Shown here piece by piece: positions 5,412 through 11,957 of a stretch of DNA of 11,957 nucleotides. The stretch lies in assembly GCA_934527255.1 (NCBI GenBank), contig CAKTAM010000054.1, forward strand, positions 1 to 11,957, written 5' to 3'. Positions within the stretch are counted from its first letter, which is position 1; the number at the start of each line of letters is the position of its first letter. The translations under genes were made by a program, and so were the position numbers. This DNA is from an uncultured Oscillospiraceae bacterium (lineage in GTDB: Bacteria; Bacillota; Clostridia; Oscillospirales; Ruminococcaceae). A model generated the notes under the pieces. That model made no database searches, had not been told where the DNA came from, and saw only the letters and a list, made by a program, of their open reading frames with translations.

Positions 5412-6428
5412 TCAGGTGCGCGCTTCTGATGGCTGTGCGTCGGCTGCATCCGTCGGCTGACCGGTCAGCTCGGCAAAAAGCGCCTCCAGGGTACAGTAAG
5501 GGTTGCTGATCTTCTTTCCGGCATAGGGCAGAAGAAGCGGGTCGTCGATGTCATCGGCAAAGCGCAGTCCGGCGGCGCACAAGGCCTGATTTTTCATGGG
5601 CCAGCGTTCGTTGACTGCGGGGTCGCCGTATTTGCGGTCACCCAGCAGCGGATGCCCCAACAGGCGCATATGTGCGCGGATCTGGTGGGTGCGGCCGGTG
5701 TAAAGCGTAATGCGATACAGGCCAATCTCTCCGGCATAGCGCAGCAGATGCACGCCTGTGCGGATGGGCTTGTAGCTTTGGCCGCTCGCCCGGTCGGTGC
5801 GGGGCCGTCGGGAAAGCTGTACGGTTTTGGTGTCCGGTCGGTGAAAATGCCATGCTTCATAAATACCGTCCGGGCAGCGGCCAAAGGCCAGACAAAGGTA
5901 GGTTTTGGTAATGCCGTCCTCCCGGATCAGCCGGTTGACACTGCGCAGCGCGGCAGCATTTTTGGCAGCAATGACCAGCCCCTGTGTGCCGCGGTCCAGC
6001 CGGTTGCATACCGCCGGGGCAAAGGTGTTCTGTGCGGCCGGGTCATAGTCGCCCTTTTCGGTCAGGTAGCGCGTGATGCCCTCAACAAGGCAGGGGTCAC
6101 CGGTATTGTCCGAATGGCAGAGTACCCCTGCCGGCTTGTGTACGATAAGCAGGTTTTCATCCTCAAATACGACCTGAAACGGAACCTTTCGCAGAACAGG
6201 CGCCTTTTTCTGCGGAACATTTTCAAAAAATTCATCCACAATGTACAGGTCGATTTTGTCACCGGGCTGCAGACGATAATCCGGCTTGGCTTTTTTCCCG
6301 TTGACCTTGATGCGGCCGTTGCGGAAGCTTTTGTACAGCAGCGAGCTGGGCAAGCGGTTCGTGACGCTTTCCACAAAGCGGGAAAGCCGCATTTGAACAT
6401 CATTGGCGCCGACGGTAAAGCTTTTCAT
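5412..6428 (-). CDS. RluA-family pseudouridine synthase
   Basis: Converts uridine to pseudouridine in structured RNA, most likely 23S rRNA. The 338 residues show an S4 RNA-binding domain (about 13-62, with RIKVNGKKAKPDYRLQPGDKI) and then the RluA catalytic domain. The catalytic aspartate is D145 in CNRLDRGTQGL, where many relatives have HRLDxxTSGL. Near the end come GRTHQIRAHMRLLGHPLLGD and KYG, as in RluC/RluD. Start ATG 6428 has AAGGGG six bases upstream; an earlier in-frame ATG (6458) would place that binding site inside the coding region. The exact target (RluC-, RluD- or YlyB-like) cannot be decided by eye, so no symbol is given. It is divergent from radC with 132 bases between starts. 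Confidence 0.9.
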   Translation of the reverse strand: MKSFTVGANDVQMRLSRFVESVTNRLPSSLLYKSFRNGRIKVNGKKAKPDYRLQPGDKIDLYIVDEFFENVPQKKAPVLRKVPFQVVFEDENLLIVHKPAGVLCHSDNTGDPCLVEGITRYLTEKGDYDPAAQNTFAPAVCNRLDRGTQGLVIAAKNAAALRSVNRLIREDGITKTYLCLAFGRCPDGIYEAWHFHRPDTKTVQLSRRPRTDRASGQSYKPIRTGVHLLRYAGEIGLYRITLYTGRTHQIRAHMRLLGHPLLGDRKYGDPAVNERWPMKNQALCAAGLRFADDIDDPLLLPYAGKKISNPYCTLEALFAELTGQPTDAADAQPSEART

Positions 6429-6468
6429 AACAAGCCCCTTCCCACACAGAAAATACACCCTGCGGCGA

Positions 6469-6497
6469 TTGCAAATAAGGCGCGATTGGTATATAAT
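6469..6497 (+). promoter_or_regulatory. Sigma-A type promoter of radC
   Basis: TTGCAA (6469-6474), a 17-base spacer, then a perfect TATAAT (6492-6497). The surrounding sequence is AT-rich (6488-6509). Transcription would begin near 6504, about 57 bases before the radC ATG. Confidence 0.75.
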
Positions 6498-6518
6498 AAT
6501 TATTATCTATCGTTGTAA
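6490..6518 (-). promoter_or_regulatory. Possible divergent promoter of the pseudouridine synthase gene
   Basis: On the - strand TTACAA (6518-6513), a 17-base spacer and TATATA (6495-6490) form a modest match. Its -10 overlaps that of the radC promoter, so the two could not fire at once. Confidence 0.3.
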
Positions 6519-6560
6519 GTATAGAGGATTTTGGCGCAAAAGTAAAGAGGAGGACGGCAG

Positions 6561-7250
6561 ATGGGGGCACACGACGGCCATCGGGGCCGGGTGCGGCAGC
6601 GGGTGCTGCGGGAGGGGCTGCAGCATCTGGAGCCGCACAACGTACTGGAAATCCTGCTGTTTTACTCTTTTCCGCGCGGGGATACCAACGAGCTGGCGCA
6701 TCGCATTCTGCAGCATTTCCACGGCGATTTTGCCGCAATGGCCGAAGCGTCATATGAAGAGCTGCTGGCGATACCGGGCGTGGGGGAAAATACGGCGTTC
6801 TTGTTGAGCATGATCCCACAGATCGCCGCCTATTATCGGCAGGCACGCATCCGCGACGGCGTTGTTCTCAACTCCATGGAGACGCTGCGGGAATATTTCG
6901 TCCCGCTGTTTTACGGTAAGCAGAATGAGGAGCTGCACCTTGTTTGCCTGGATGCTGCGCTGCATCCCCTGCAGGATACGCTGATCTCGCAGGGAACGGT
7001 GACGGCCTCTGCGGTCAATATCAAGCGCATTGTCGAGGCTGCCGTCAGCAGCCATGCGGCGCGGGTCATTCTGGCGCACAACCACCCGGGCGGTGCGCCA
7101 AGGCCCAGCATGCGGGATGAGGCAGCGACCCGCACGGTGATCGATGCGCTGCGCCTGGTGGATATTGAACTGACGGATCATGTGATCGTCGCCGGCGAGG
7201 CGCTCTGCTCCATGCGAAGCAACGGCATTCTGCCATACCCGGAGAGGTAG
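6561..7250 (+). CDS. radC: RadC family JAB/MPN-type metalloprotein
   Basis: A 229-residue RadC protein. The family is named for DNA repair, but the radC mutation in E. coli was later traced to recG, so the role is unsettled; the C-terminal fold is that of JAMM metal-dependent isopeptidases. Visible parts: an N-terminal helical region, a helix-hairpin-helix element (IPGVG, 71-75) and the JAMM motif H173-N-H175-P with S183 and D186, plus a candidate catalytic glutamate in NEELHLV (E123/E124). The family ending DHVIVAG is present. Start ATG 6561 follows AGAGGAGG (6546-6553) by seven bases. It is transcribed from a clear promoter with a perfect TATAAT, and is the first of a long run of + strand genes, though the 60-base gap to the next gene leaves operon membership open. 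Confidence 0.95.
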   Translation: MGAHDGHRGRVRQRVLREGLQHLEPHNVLEILLFYSFPRGDTNELAHRILQHFHGDFAAMAEASYEELLAIPGVGENTAFLLSMIPQIAAYYRQARIRDGVVLNSMETLREYFVPLFYGKQNEELHLVCLDAALHPLQDTLISQGTVTASAVNIKRIVEAAVSSHAARVILAHNHPGGAPRPSMRDEAATRTVIDALRLVDIELTDHVIVAGEALCSMRSNGILPYPER

Positions 7251-7310
7251 AGACGGCCGGGGCGCAGAAGAGAACGGGGCGCATGTCAGCCCAAAGGAGA
7301 GAAAATCGTT

Positions 7311-7490
7311 ATGGATGTACAGGTGGGAGATAAAATACTGACGCGCAAGCCGCACCCCTGCGGCAATGTACAGTTTGATGTTCTGCGCGTCGGCATGGAT
7401 TTTCGCATTCGCTGTACCAAATGCGGACACGAAATTTTGCTGCCGCGCGTTAAGATCGAACGCAATATCAAAAAGATCATTCGGGAGTAA
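7311..7490 (+). CDS. DUF951 family small protein
   Basis: A 59-residue protein of a conserved Firmicutes family of unknown function. It begins MDVQVGDKILTRKPHPCGN and shows the family marks: KPHPCG, VLRVGMDFRIRCTKCGH and LPRVKIE. C17, C35 and C38 could bind a metal as a small zinc ribbon; this is inferred from cysteine spacing. Start ATG 7311 follows AAAGGAG (7293-7299) by 11 bases, slightly long but with no better choice. Its stop lies three bases before the prfA ATG, and its last codons carry the prfA ribosome binding site, so the two are probably translated together. Such a short gene is easily left out of automatic annotation. Confidence 0.88.
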   Translation: MDVQVGDKILTRKPHPCGNVQFDVLRVGMDFRIRCTKCGHEILLPRVKIERNIKKIIRE

Positions 7491-7493
7491 GCA

Positions 7494-8573
7494 ATGCTGG
7501 AACAGCTGGAACATGTGAAAAACCGCTATGATGAGCTGAACCGCCTGCTGCAGGATCCCACTTCCCTTGGGTTGGACGGCTACCGTGACGCTATGCGCGA
7601 ATATAAAGAGCTGACGCCGCTGGTGGAATGCTATGACCATTACGCCAAAGCGTGCGGCCATTGCCGTCAGGCGCAGGAAATTCTGGAGGATCCGGCAACG
7701 GATGACGAGCTTCGCGCACTGGCTAAAAAAGAATACGAGGAAAACTGCGCCCGGCAGCAGGCCGACGAGCAGCAGCTGAAGCTGCTGCTTTTGCCGCATG
7801 ACGCCGACGATGCCCGCAGCGCCATTGTGGAAATTCGCGGCGGCACCGGCGGTGAGGAGGCCGCCCTGTTCGGCTATGACATGTATCGAATGTACACCAT
7901 GTACGCACAGCGCTGCGGCTGGCGCACTGAGCTGCTGTCGCTGAACGAAACCGAGCTTGGCGGATATAAGGAGGTCAGCTTTTCGGTGGAGGGCGACGGC
8001 GTGTTCAGCCGCCTGAAATATGAAAGCGGCGTGCACCGCGTGCAGCGCATTCCGGCAACGGAAAGTCAAGGCCGCATTCAAACCTCGGCGGTGACGGTGG
8101 CCATTATGCCGGAGGCACAGGAGGTGGATGTCCGCATTGACCCGGCCGATCTGAAGATCGACGCGTTCCGGGCATCCGGTGCGGGCGGCCAGCATATCAA
8201 CAAGACCTCCAGCGCCATCCGCATCACCCACCTGCCGACGGGCATGGTGGTGGAATGTCAGGATGAGCGCAGTCAGCTGAAAAACAAAGAGAAAGCGATG
8301 AAGGTGCTGCGCAGCCGTTTGTATCAGCAGGAAAAGGAGAAGCGCGATGCCGAAACGGCGCGTCAGCGCCGTCAGCAGGTGGGCAGCGGTGACCGCAGCG
8401 AACGCATCCGCACCTACAATTTTCCACAGGGCCGCGTGACGGATCACCGCATCAACCTGACGCTGTATCGTCTGGAAAGCGTGATGAACGGCGATTTGGA
8501 TGAGCTGCTGCAGGCGCTGATGCTGGATGACCAGACCCGTCGGCTGCAGCAGGCGGGCAAAGAGGGCTGCTGA
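7494..8573 (+). CDS. prfA: Peptide chain release factor 1 (RF1)
   Basis: Reads UAA and UAG in the ribosomal A site and releases the finished protein. At 359 residues it has the standard bacterial length. The stop-codon recognition tripeptide PAT is at 187-189 (HRVQRIPATESQGRIQTSA), which marks RF1 and not RF2, where SPF is found. The catalytic GGQ is at 231-233 (SGAGGQHINKTSSAIRITH). Domain 1 (GGTGGEEAALF) and the C-terminal fold (TYNFPQGRVTDHRINLTLY) are intact. Start ATG 7494 follows GGAG (7484-7487) by six bases. The gene prmC, whose product methylates the GGQ glutamine and which often adjoins prfA, is not seen in this window. Confidence 0.98.
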   Translation: MLEQLEHVKNRYDELNRLLQDPTSLGLDGYRDAMREYKELTPLVECYDHYAKACGHCRQAQEILEDPATDDELRALAKKEYEENCARQQADEQQLKLLLLPHDADDARSAIVEIRGGTGGEEAALFGYDMYRMYTMYAQRCGWRTELLSLNETELGGYKEVSFSVEGDGVFSRLKYESGVHRVQRIPATESQGRIQTSAVTVAIMPEAQEVDVRIDPADLKIDAFRASGAGGQHINKTSSAIRITHLPTGMVVECQDERSQLKNKEKAMKVLRSRLYQQEKEKRDAETARQRRQQVGSGDRSERIRTYNFPQGRVTDHRINLTLYRLESVMNGDLDELLQALMLDDQTRRLQQAGKEGC

Positions 8574-8600
8574 GCCCAAAAGAAAAGAGGAAAACCGTTT

Positions 8601-9635
8601 ATGCAGGGTTTTGCATTTGATACACGTATCGTTCCCGGCGATGCGGCGGGTGTGGAAGAGGCCGCCCGCCTGCTGAAGGCCGGGCAGCTGGTGGGCTTTC
8701 CCACCGAGACGGTTTACGGTCTGGCGGCGAATGCCCGCAATGCCGAAGCCTCCGCGGCCATTTATGATGCCAAGGGCCGTCCGCGGGATAACCCGATGAT
8801 CGTGCACATTGCCCGGTTGGAGGAGCTGTACGGGGTAGCGGCGCAGGTGACGCCGCAGGCGCTGCAGCTGGCGCAGGCGTTCTGGCCGGGGCCGCTGACC
8901 ATTATTCTGCCGCGCGGTGAAAGCATCCCGGCGGTGGTCAGCGCCGGGTTGGATACGGTCTCTGTCCGTATGCCAAGCCATCCGGTGGCCCGTGCCATCC
9001 TGAAAGCCAGCGGTCTGCCGCTGGCGGCCCCCAGCGGCAACCTGTCAGGGCGGCCCAGCCCAACGACGGCCGCTTATATGCTGGAGGATATGCAGGGGCG
9101 CATTCCGCTGATCGTGGATGGCGGCCCCTGCTCGGTAGGGGTGGAATCCACCGTGGTTTCTCTGTGCGGCGAAACGCCGCTGATCCTTCGGCCGGGCGCC
9201 GTCACGGCGGAGCAGATGAGTGCTGTCCTCGGCTGCCCGGTACAGCTGTCGCATGCCGTGACGGAGGGCCTGAAGGAGGGGGAAAAGCCGCAGTCACCCG
9301 GTATGAAATATAAGCATTATGCCCCCAAGGCAGAGGTGACGCTGGTCACGGGCACGCTGCAGCAGTATGTGCAGTATGTCAACGAGCACGCCGCGCCGGG
9401 CTGTATGGCGCTGTGCTTTGCGGAGGATGTCGGCGCGCTGACGGTGCCCAGCATTTCCTATGGCGGCGCACAGCGCCCCGAGCAGCAGGCGCAGCAGCTG
9501 TTTACTGCGCTGCGGCAGCTGGATGAACAGGGCGCGAAAACCGTTTTCGCGCATTGCCCCCAGAAAACCGGTGTGGCGCTGGCGGTGTACAACCGTCTGC
9601 TGCGTGCGGCGGCGTTTCGCGTCATTGAGCTGTAA
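8601..9635 (+). CDS. ywlC: L-threonylcarbamoyladenylate synthase (Sua5/YwlC)
   Basis: Makes threonylcarbamoyl-AMP from threonine, bicarbonate and ATP (EC 2.7.7.87), the first step of t6A modification at position 37 of ANN-reading tRNAs. The 344 residues fit the longer two-domain Sua5 form and not the short YrdC. The YrdC domain (about 12-200) shows PTETVYGL (34-41), K58-G-R60 followed by PRDNPMIVHI, and S145-G-N147 (APSGNLSG). The interdomain linker SPGMKYKHYAP (232-242), which closes over the active site in Sua5, is present, followed by the Rossmann-like Sua5 domain to the end. Start ATG 8601 follows AGAGGA by about ten bases. It begins 27 bases after prfA and is probably in the same transcript. 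Confidence 0.96.
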   Translation: MQGFAFDTRIVPGDAAGVEEAARLLKAGQLVGFPTETVYGLAANARNAEASAAIYDAKGRPRDNPMIVHIARLEELYGVAAQVTPQALQLAQAFWPGPLTIILPRGESIPAVVSAGLDTVSVRMPSHPVARAILKASGLPLAAPSGNLSGRPSPTTAAYMLEDMQGRIPLIVDGGPCSVGVESTVVSLCGETPLILRPGAVTAEQMSAVLGCPVQLSHAVTEGLKEGEKPQSPGMKYKHYAPKAEVTLVTGTLQQYVQYVNEHAAPGCMALCFAEDVGALTVPSISYGGAQRPEQQAQQLFTALRQLDEQGAKTVFAHCPQKTGVALAVYNRLLRAAAFRVIEL

Positions 9636-9801
9636 GAAGCGAAAGGAACGGGTGCGGTCATCCGCAGAAAAGCTTTGTGTGGGACCGACTTTGCAGATTG
9701 CCGGATTTCCGGCGCAGAGCCTGCGCTGATATTGCCGGGTTTCAGGGCGCATACCCTGTTTTGCGATACGGATGCCGGTCGGGGCACAAGCGAAGGAGAG
9801 A
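9636..9801. other. Gap between ywlC and coaE with several small inverted repeats
   Basis: Short perfect repeats are TGCGG-TCAT-CCGCA (9653-9666), GCCGG-ATTT-CCGGC (9700-9713) and GCGCAG-AGC-CTGCGC (9712-9726). None has a T-run. No convincing promoter or gene was found. Confidence 0.4.
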
Positions 9802-10428
9802 ATGACGTTGCAGTGGAAGAACAGTACCGTACAGGTCGTTGCGCTGACGGGCCGCAGCGGATGCGGAAAATCTACCGTCGCCCGCTGTTACCGGGAATAT
9901 GGGTATCCGGTGCTGGATGCCGACAAGACCGCAGCAGAGGTCCTGCATGAAAATGCATCCTGTCTGCAGGCGCTGGCGGACGCTTTTGGGGCGGATATTC
10001 TGGCCGATGACGGAACGCTGCGCCGCCAGCTGCTGGCAGACCGTGCGTTTGCCACGCCGGATGGGCAGAGAAAGCTGACGGCGATCACGCACCCGTACAT
10101 CATCCGCACGCTGCTGGAAAGAATAGCGCAGGAGGCCGAAAACGGCGCACGGCTGGTCTTTGTTGACGGCGCGGTGATCCTTGACGGCCCGTTTGAAAAA
10201 TATTGCGACAAAATCGTGGTGGTGGATGCGCCGGAGCCGCAGCAGATCGCACGACTGTGCGCACGCGACGGCATTTCGCCGCAGCAGGCTGCACGCCGGT
10301 TGTCTGTTCAGACGCCGAGAGAGAAGCTGCTGGCGGCGGCAGATGCGGTTATTTTTAACGATGGCGACGTGGCGCAGCTGCTGCGGCGGGCGCAGATGGT
10401 ATTGCAGAGATTGGAATGTGGGGAATGA
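9802..10428 (+). CDS. coaE: Dephospho-CoA kinase
   Basis: Phosphorylates the 3'-hydroxyl of dephospho-CoA with ATP, the last step of coenzyme A synthesis (EC 2.7.1.24). The 208 residues match the usual length. The P-loop is GRSGCGKST (17-25), followed by YGYPVLDADKTAAEVLH, where CoaE binds substrate, then TAITHPYI and a C-terminal DGISPQQAARRLSVQ lid region. The family's usual VPLLFE reads AVILDGPFE. The start is not settled: AAGGAG (9793-9798) is only three bases before ATG 9802 but nine before TTG 9808, so the TTG may be the real start; an earlier ATG (9772) adds residues with no family match and no binding site. The stop overlaps the next gene's ATG. Confidence 0.93.
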   Translation: MTLQWKNSTVQVVALTGRSGCGKSTVARCYREYGYPVLDADKTAAEVLHENASCLQALADAFGADILADDGTLRRQLLADRAFATPDGQRKLTAITHPYIIRTLLERIAQEAENGARLVFVDGAVILDGPFEKYCDKIVVVDAPEPQQIARLCARDGISPQQAARRLSVQTPREKLLAAADAVIFNDGDVAQLLRRAQMVLQRLECGE

Positions 10429-10988
10429 GGCAGAAAAGAACTCGTCGTCTGGTGTTGGCGGCTGTTGTACTGGCCGCGGCTGTGCTTTTGCTGAACGGGG
10501 CGCTGCAGCGGCTGGAAAAACAGCTGTATCCGCAGCGGTATGCCGCATATGTGGAGGCCAGCGCGCAGGAATACGGCCTGGATCCTTTGCTGATCTATGC
10601 ATTTATCCGCACCGAAAGCGGGTTTGTACCGCAGGCGGAATCCGAGGTGGGGGCCCGCGGCCTGATGCAGATCACGCAGGAGACCTATGAGTGGATACAC
10701 TCCAAGCTGTCGCCGCAGACGACGCCGGATTTTGATGAGATGTACGACCCGCAGCAGAACATCCGTTACGGCTGCTATTATGTGGCGGCCTGTCTGCAGC
10801 GCTACGACGGCGATGTAGCCACGGCGGCGGCGGCTTATCACAGCGGGTGGGGAACCGTGGATGGCCTGCTGCAGACGGCGGACGGCGAAAGAACGCTGAC
10901 GGAATTTCCCTATACCAATATGAACCGTTATGTCAAAAAGATCCGGCGCAACTATGAAAGGTATCGGTCGCTGTATGACGGCGGCTGA
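10425..10988 (+). CDS. SLT-type lytic transglycosylase, membrane-anchored
   Basis: Cleaves the MurNAc-GlcNAc bond of peptidoglycan with formation of 1,6-anhydro-MurNAc. The 187 residues begin with a basic stretch (MRQKRTRR) and a hydrophobic segment (about 9-28) that fits an uncleaved signal anchor, placing the domain outside the membrane. The SLT domain (about 40-175) shows the catalytic glutamate E64 in FIRTESGF, then GARGLMQITQETYEW, and AAYHSGWGTVDGLL in place of the usual AYNAGPG block. Homologous small proteins are often encoded beside coaE in Clostridia. Start ATG 10425 overlaps the coaE TGA as ATGA; ATG 10416, in the same frame, is the alternative and adds three residues. Translation is probably coupled to coaE. 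Confidence 0.93.
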   Translation: MRQKRTRRLVLAAVVLAAAVLLLNGALQRLEKQLYPQRYAAYVEASAQEYGLDPLLIYAFIRTESGFVPQAESEVGARGLMQITQETYEWIHSKLSPQTTPDFDEMYDPQQNIRYGCYYVAACLQRYDGDVATAAAAYHSGWGTVDGLLQTADGERTLTEFPYTNMNRYVKKIRRNYERYRSLYDGG

Positions 10989-10995
10989 TAACCAT

Positions 10996-11017
10996 AAATA
11001 AAATCAAAATAAAATCA
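10996..11017. repeat. Tandem direct repeat, 2 x AAATAAAATCA
   Basis: Two exact copies of the 11-mer AAATAAAATCA stand head to tail just before the aminopeptidase gene. Each contains TAAAAT, which resembles a -10 box. The first (10999-11004) lies 18 bases after ATGACG (10975-10980), so a promoter is possible but weak. Confidence 0.6.
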
Positions 11018-11038
11018 GAAAGAGGAAGGGATAGACCA

Positions 11039-11957
11039 ATGGCAGAGAAGTCAAAGGGCGTGCTGCTCAGCGAGCAGCTGATGATGCCGCGCGCGCATAT
11101 CATGGATGTGCGCCCGGAGATCAAGGAGGATGCGTGGGCATTCTGCGAGCCGTACAAGAAGTTTCTGGACAACGGAAAAATTGAACGTGAGGTCGTGGAT
11201 GAATCGGTCGAGCTGCTGCGCGCGGCCGGTTATCGTCCCTATGACCGCAAGGCGGCGTATACGGCGGGCGATAAGGTGTATTGGGTCAACCGCGGTCATG
11301 CCATTCTGGCGGCGACGTTTGGCCAGCATCCGCTCAACGAGGGTCTGCGCATCACCGCAGCCCATATCGACAGCCCCCGGTTGGATCTGAAGCCCACCCC
11401 CATGTATGAGGACAATGAGATCGCCTATTTCAAAACCACCTATTACGGCGGCATCCGCAAGTACCAGTGGGGCGTAACGCCGCTGGCGCTGCACGGCGTC
11501 ATCGTCAAAAAGGGCGGCGAGGTGCTGAAGGTCAATATCGGCGAGGATACGGGCGACCCGCTGATGTACATAACCGATTTGCTGCCCCATCTGGCCGTGC
11601 AGCAGAACCAGCGTTCGCTGCCGGAGGGCCTGAAGGCGGAGGAGCTGAATATTGTTCTGGGCAGCCTGCCGTATGATGACAAGGAGATGGAGGCTGACCG
11701 CGTTAAGCTGGCTGTCATGCAGCTGCTGAACGAAAAATACGGCATTACGGAACGGGATTTTGCACGGGCAGAGCTGGAGATCGTGCCTGCTGGAAAAGCA
11801 AGAAATTGTGGTATAGATGAGAGCATGATTATGGCGTACGGACAGGATGACAGAGTGTGTGCGTACACATCACTTGTGGCTATGATCGAGGCTGAAAATC
11901 CGGATAAGACGACATGCTGCCTTCTCACAGACAAGGAAGAGATAGGAAGTGTGGGAG
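11039..11957 (+). CDS. M18 family aminopeptidase, 3' end outside window
   Basis: Zinc-dependent aminopeptidase of the aspartyl-aminopeptidase type, acting on cytosolic peptides. 306 codons are present and the gene runs off the window; the family is usually about 430-480 residues. Metal-binding and catalytic blocks visible are AAHIDSPRLDLKP (H109), GQDDRVCAYTS (D270) and the glutamate pair in DKEEIGS (E300-E301). Start ATG 11039 follows AGAGGAAGGG (11021-11030) by eight bases. From about codon 250 (11786) codon use changes sharply: AGA, ATA, GGA, ACA and TCA appear, which are rare in the rest of the gene and its neighbours, although the protein motif stays intact and in frame. This suggests recombination with a relative or an assembly join. 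Confidence 0.93.
   Translation, partial: MAEKSKGVLLSEQLMMPRAHIMDVRPEIKEDAWAFCEPYKKFLDNGKIEREVVDESVELLRAAGYRPYDRKAAYTAGDKVYWVNRGHAILAATFGQHPLNEGLRITAAHIDSPRLDLKPTPMYEDNEIAYFKTTYYGGIRKYQWGVTPLALHGVIVKKGGEVLKVNIGEDTGDPLMYITDLLPHLAVQQNQRSLPEGLKAEELNIVLGSLPYDDKEMEADRVKLAVMQLLNEKYGITERDFARAELEIVPAGKARNCGIDESMIMAYGQDDRVCAYTSLVAMIEAENPDKTTCCLLTDKEEIGSVG

Noticed and set aside
5132..5509. A 125-codon + strand frame in the gap before the pseudouridine synthase gene
   Set aside because: It reads through the 13-bp hairpin and T-run and into the antisense of the next gene, has no good ribosome binding site, and matches nothing I know.
5652..6518. A 288-codon + strand frame opposite the pseudouridine synthase gene
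   Set aside because: It is the mirror of a gene with intact S4 and RluA motifs, and has no supporting motif of its own.
6750..8981. A 743-codon open frame on the - strand across radC, DUF951, prfA and the start of ywlC
   Set aside because: It is antisense to four well-recognised genes, its translation is low-complexity and His/Gln/Arg/Leu-rich, and it has no domain or ribosome binding site. GC-rich third positions produce such frames.
1..11957. CRISPR array, tRNA, rRNA, insertion sequence or prophage genes
   Set aside because: No regularly spaced repeats, no cloverleaf or rRNA-like sequence and no transposase, integrase or phage protein motif was seen on either strand.

Overview
The window looks like a chromosomal housekeeping stretch from a GC-rich member of the Firmicutes, most likely class Clostridia and probably Oscillospirales/Ruminococcaceae. 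The grounds are Bacillus/Clostridium-type gene families (DUF951, two-domain Sua5, a clostridial HD-domain protein, HU next to MazG), strong AGGAGG-type ribosome binding sites, frequent GTG starts, and GC-ending codons rich in CTG, GCG and CGC. The genus is an inference. No rRNA, tRNA, insertion sequence, integrase or CRISPR array was seen.

Layout. (1) 1-1186: mazG (nucleotide clean-up), then hup (HU), closed by a clear terminator. (2) 1187-3795: about 240 bases with nothing recognised, then a good promoter and a tight surE - ybaK - HD-protein operon. (3) 3796-5411: the accessory part. It holds a possible 12-codon leader peptide with a hairpin, a tandem-GNAT acetyltransferase, and a long gene-poor stretch with a striking 13-bp perfect hairpin. 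That hairpin is a terminator for the + strand, but on the - strand it would bury the Shine-Dalgarno of a 27-codon ORF. (4) 5412-6428: an RluA-family pseudouridine synthase on the - strand, divergent from radC. (5) 6429-11957: a run of + strand genes: radC, DUF951, prfA, sua5/ywlC, coaE, an SLT-type lytic transglycosylase and a partial M18 aminopeptidase cut by the window end.

The products cover nucleotide hygiene (MazG, SurE), translation quality and tRNA/rRNA modification (YbaK, RluA-type, RF1, Sua5), DNA architecture and repair (HU, RadC), coenzyme A synthesis (CoaE), wall turnover (SLT) and peptide breakdown (M18). Two starts differ from the first ATG of the open frame in ways that matter (surE at a GTG, the GNAT gene at a later ATG), and the 59-residue DUF951 gene is short enough to be missed.

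The points most worth a second look are the candidate leader-peptide attenuator in front of the GNAT gene (3949-4035), the three-hexamer hairpin switch at 5213-5262, and an abrupt change of codon usage near 11786 inside the M18 gene, which suggests intragenic recombination or a metagenome assembly chimera. No convincing new multi-gene system was found.
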